The notes below the pieces were generated by a model, which was not told the DNA's origin, made no database searches, and saw only the letters and a program-made list of their open reading frames with translations. Shown one piece after another: positions 63,056-64,000 of a DNA stretch of 64,000 nucleotides (position 1 is its first letter; every line of letters starts with the position of its first letter). Source of the stretch: an uncultured Pelagibacteraceae bacterium (GTDB lineage Bacteria > Pseudomonadota > Alphaproteobacteria > Pelagibacterales > Pelagibacteraceae). The DNA lies in assembly GCA_902567495.1 (NCBI GenBank), contig CACFMO010000004.1:1-64000 (forward strand), written 5' to 3'. The translations under genes were made by a program, and so were the position numbers.

Positions 63056-63406
63056 TTATCCGCCCAAGACAAAATAAATAAGTCTTGAAAAAAATGTGTA
63101 TTTAGCTTCAGCGACCATTAAGCCAACAAAACAAGCTATTGCTGTCATTGGCCACAACAGTACGTTCACAAGAGTATATCTTTCCCAAAAAAGATGCATA
63201 AAGAAGGCCATAATTAGACCTGCTTTTAGAAACATAAAAAATAATATTAAAGACCATCTTAAGATTCCTTGAAATTGATACCAGTCGACCATGTATGAAA
63301 AAAAACTAAGAACAAACAAAAGACCCCATATCCAGAGATATATTCCAATCTTGTGTGTTTGTGCTGGTTTCTCTTTATTTTTATCTATTTCTGTATTTTC
63401 ACTCAT
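63056..63406 (-). CDS. Cytochrome c oxidase subunit IV-like protein
   Basis: Three TM segments, KAGLIMAFFMHLFWERYTLVNVLLWP; sits next to subunit III and ctaB. Confidence 0.8.
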   Translation of the reverse strand: MSENTEIDKNKEKPAQTHKIGIYLWIWGLLFVLSFFSYMVDWYQFQGILRWSLILFFMFLKAGLIMAFFMHLFWERYTLVNVLLWPMTAIACFVGLMVAEAKYTFFSRLIYFVLGG

Positions 63407-63415
63407 TGTAAAACC

Positions 63416-64000
63416 TTACCAAAGATAGAAGAACGCGAAAATAAAAACCCAAACTAAATCCACAAAATGCCAATAAAGACCCAGTATTTCAATTGAAACG
63501 TAGTCTGATTTCATTGTTGTGAAAAATCCACGTCTACCTGTATCAAAATCTCCTCTGTAAACTTTTCTAGCAAAAATAAATAGAAATATTACACCTATTG
63601 ATACATGGGTGCCATGAAAACCGGTTATCATGAAAAAGTAAGATCCGAATTGACCAGCGCCGAAAGGATTTGACCATGGTCTCACGCCCTCGTGAATAAG
63701 TTTAGACCACTCAAAAGCTTGCATTCCCACAAAAATTAATCCACCAATGGCCGTGGCAAGAATAAGATGACCACACATTTTTCTGTTTTTTTCGTAACCA
63801 TACTTTACTGCTAAAGCCATAGTTCCACTACTCGTGATAAGAACAAAAGTCATTATTGCAATTAAGAGTAAAGGTACTGGCACTCCCATAAAATCTAATG
63901 AGAAAACATGGCTGGTGTTCGGCCAATCAACTACAGTTGATGCCCTTCCTTTCATGTAAGAAATTAAAAAACAACTAAATATAAAAGTATCGCTCAATAG
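63416..64000 (-). CDS. coxC: Cytochrome c oxidase subunit III (5' part probably beyond window)
   Basis: MQAFEWSKLIHEGVRPWSNPFGAGQFGSYFFMITGFHGTHVSIGV; YWHFVDLVWVFIFAFFYLW. The frame stays open to the window edge. Confidence 0.93.
   Translation of the reverse strand, partial: LLSDTFIFSCFLISYMKGRASTVVDWPNTSHVFSLDFMGVPVPLLLIAIMTFVLITSSGTMALAVKYGYEKNRKMCGHLILATAIGGLIFVGMQAFEWSKLIHEGVRPWSNPFGAGQFGSYFFMITGFHGTHVSIGVIFLFIFARKVYRGDFDTGRRGFFTTMKSDYVSIEILGLYWHFVDLVWVFIFAFFYLW

Noticed and set aside
1-64000. Search by eye for CRISPR arrays, prophage, transposases, integrases, toxin-antitoxin or restriction systems
   Set aside because: None recognised. The only DNA methyltransferase is the orphan cell-cycle type CcrM with no partner endonuclease.

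Overview
This is a compact, AT-rich (roughly 30% GC by eye) alphaproteobacterial chromosome segment. Gene content and order look like Pelagibacterales/SAR11; this taxonomic placement is inference, with no marker search run. Most of the window is dense core genome: rpoD-dnaG-yqeY // carAB; ELM1-family gene; guaC; trxB; aspC; uvrB-SDR-folB-uvrC-pgsA; ilvE // petP-petR-histidine kinase; lgt-midA-pgeF-prs-rplY-pth-ychF; petABC // hemF-greA; cca; tRNA-Gln(TTG); ispE; udg-rnhB-ccrM; mutY // DUF721-dsbA-smc; atpI-atpB-atpE-atpF'-atpF; crtI-crtB-crtY-blh-ispH-thrB-rnhA; prx; thrC; ctaG-ctaB-coxIV-coxC. No CRISPR array, prophage, transposon or rRNA was found. Main points of interest: (1) four +1-type frame breaks, all at 6-nt T/A runs, with three clustered in the retinal-biosynthesis genes crtB, crtY and blh; (2) a DnaG primase that lacks three of its four zinc ligands, and a family-4 uracil-DNA glycosylase that lacks most of its Fe-S ligands; (3) an SMC protein with no recognisable hinge; (4) an unlisted 57-aa membrane microprotein with a CxxC motif, coupled by stop/start overlaps between ctaG and thrC; (5) a 245-bp exact direct repeat at the window edge that truncates a glycosyltransferase, consistent with a 2,152-bp tandem duplication or an assembly loop; (6) several operator-like palindromes (petA//hemF, ilvE//petP) and clustered GANTC sites upstream of ccrM.
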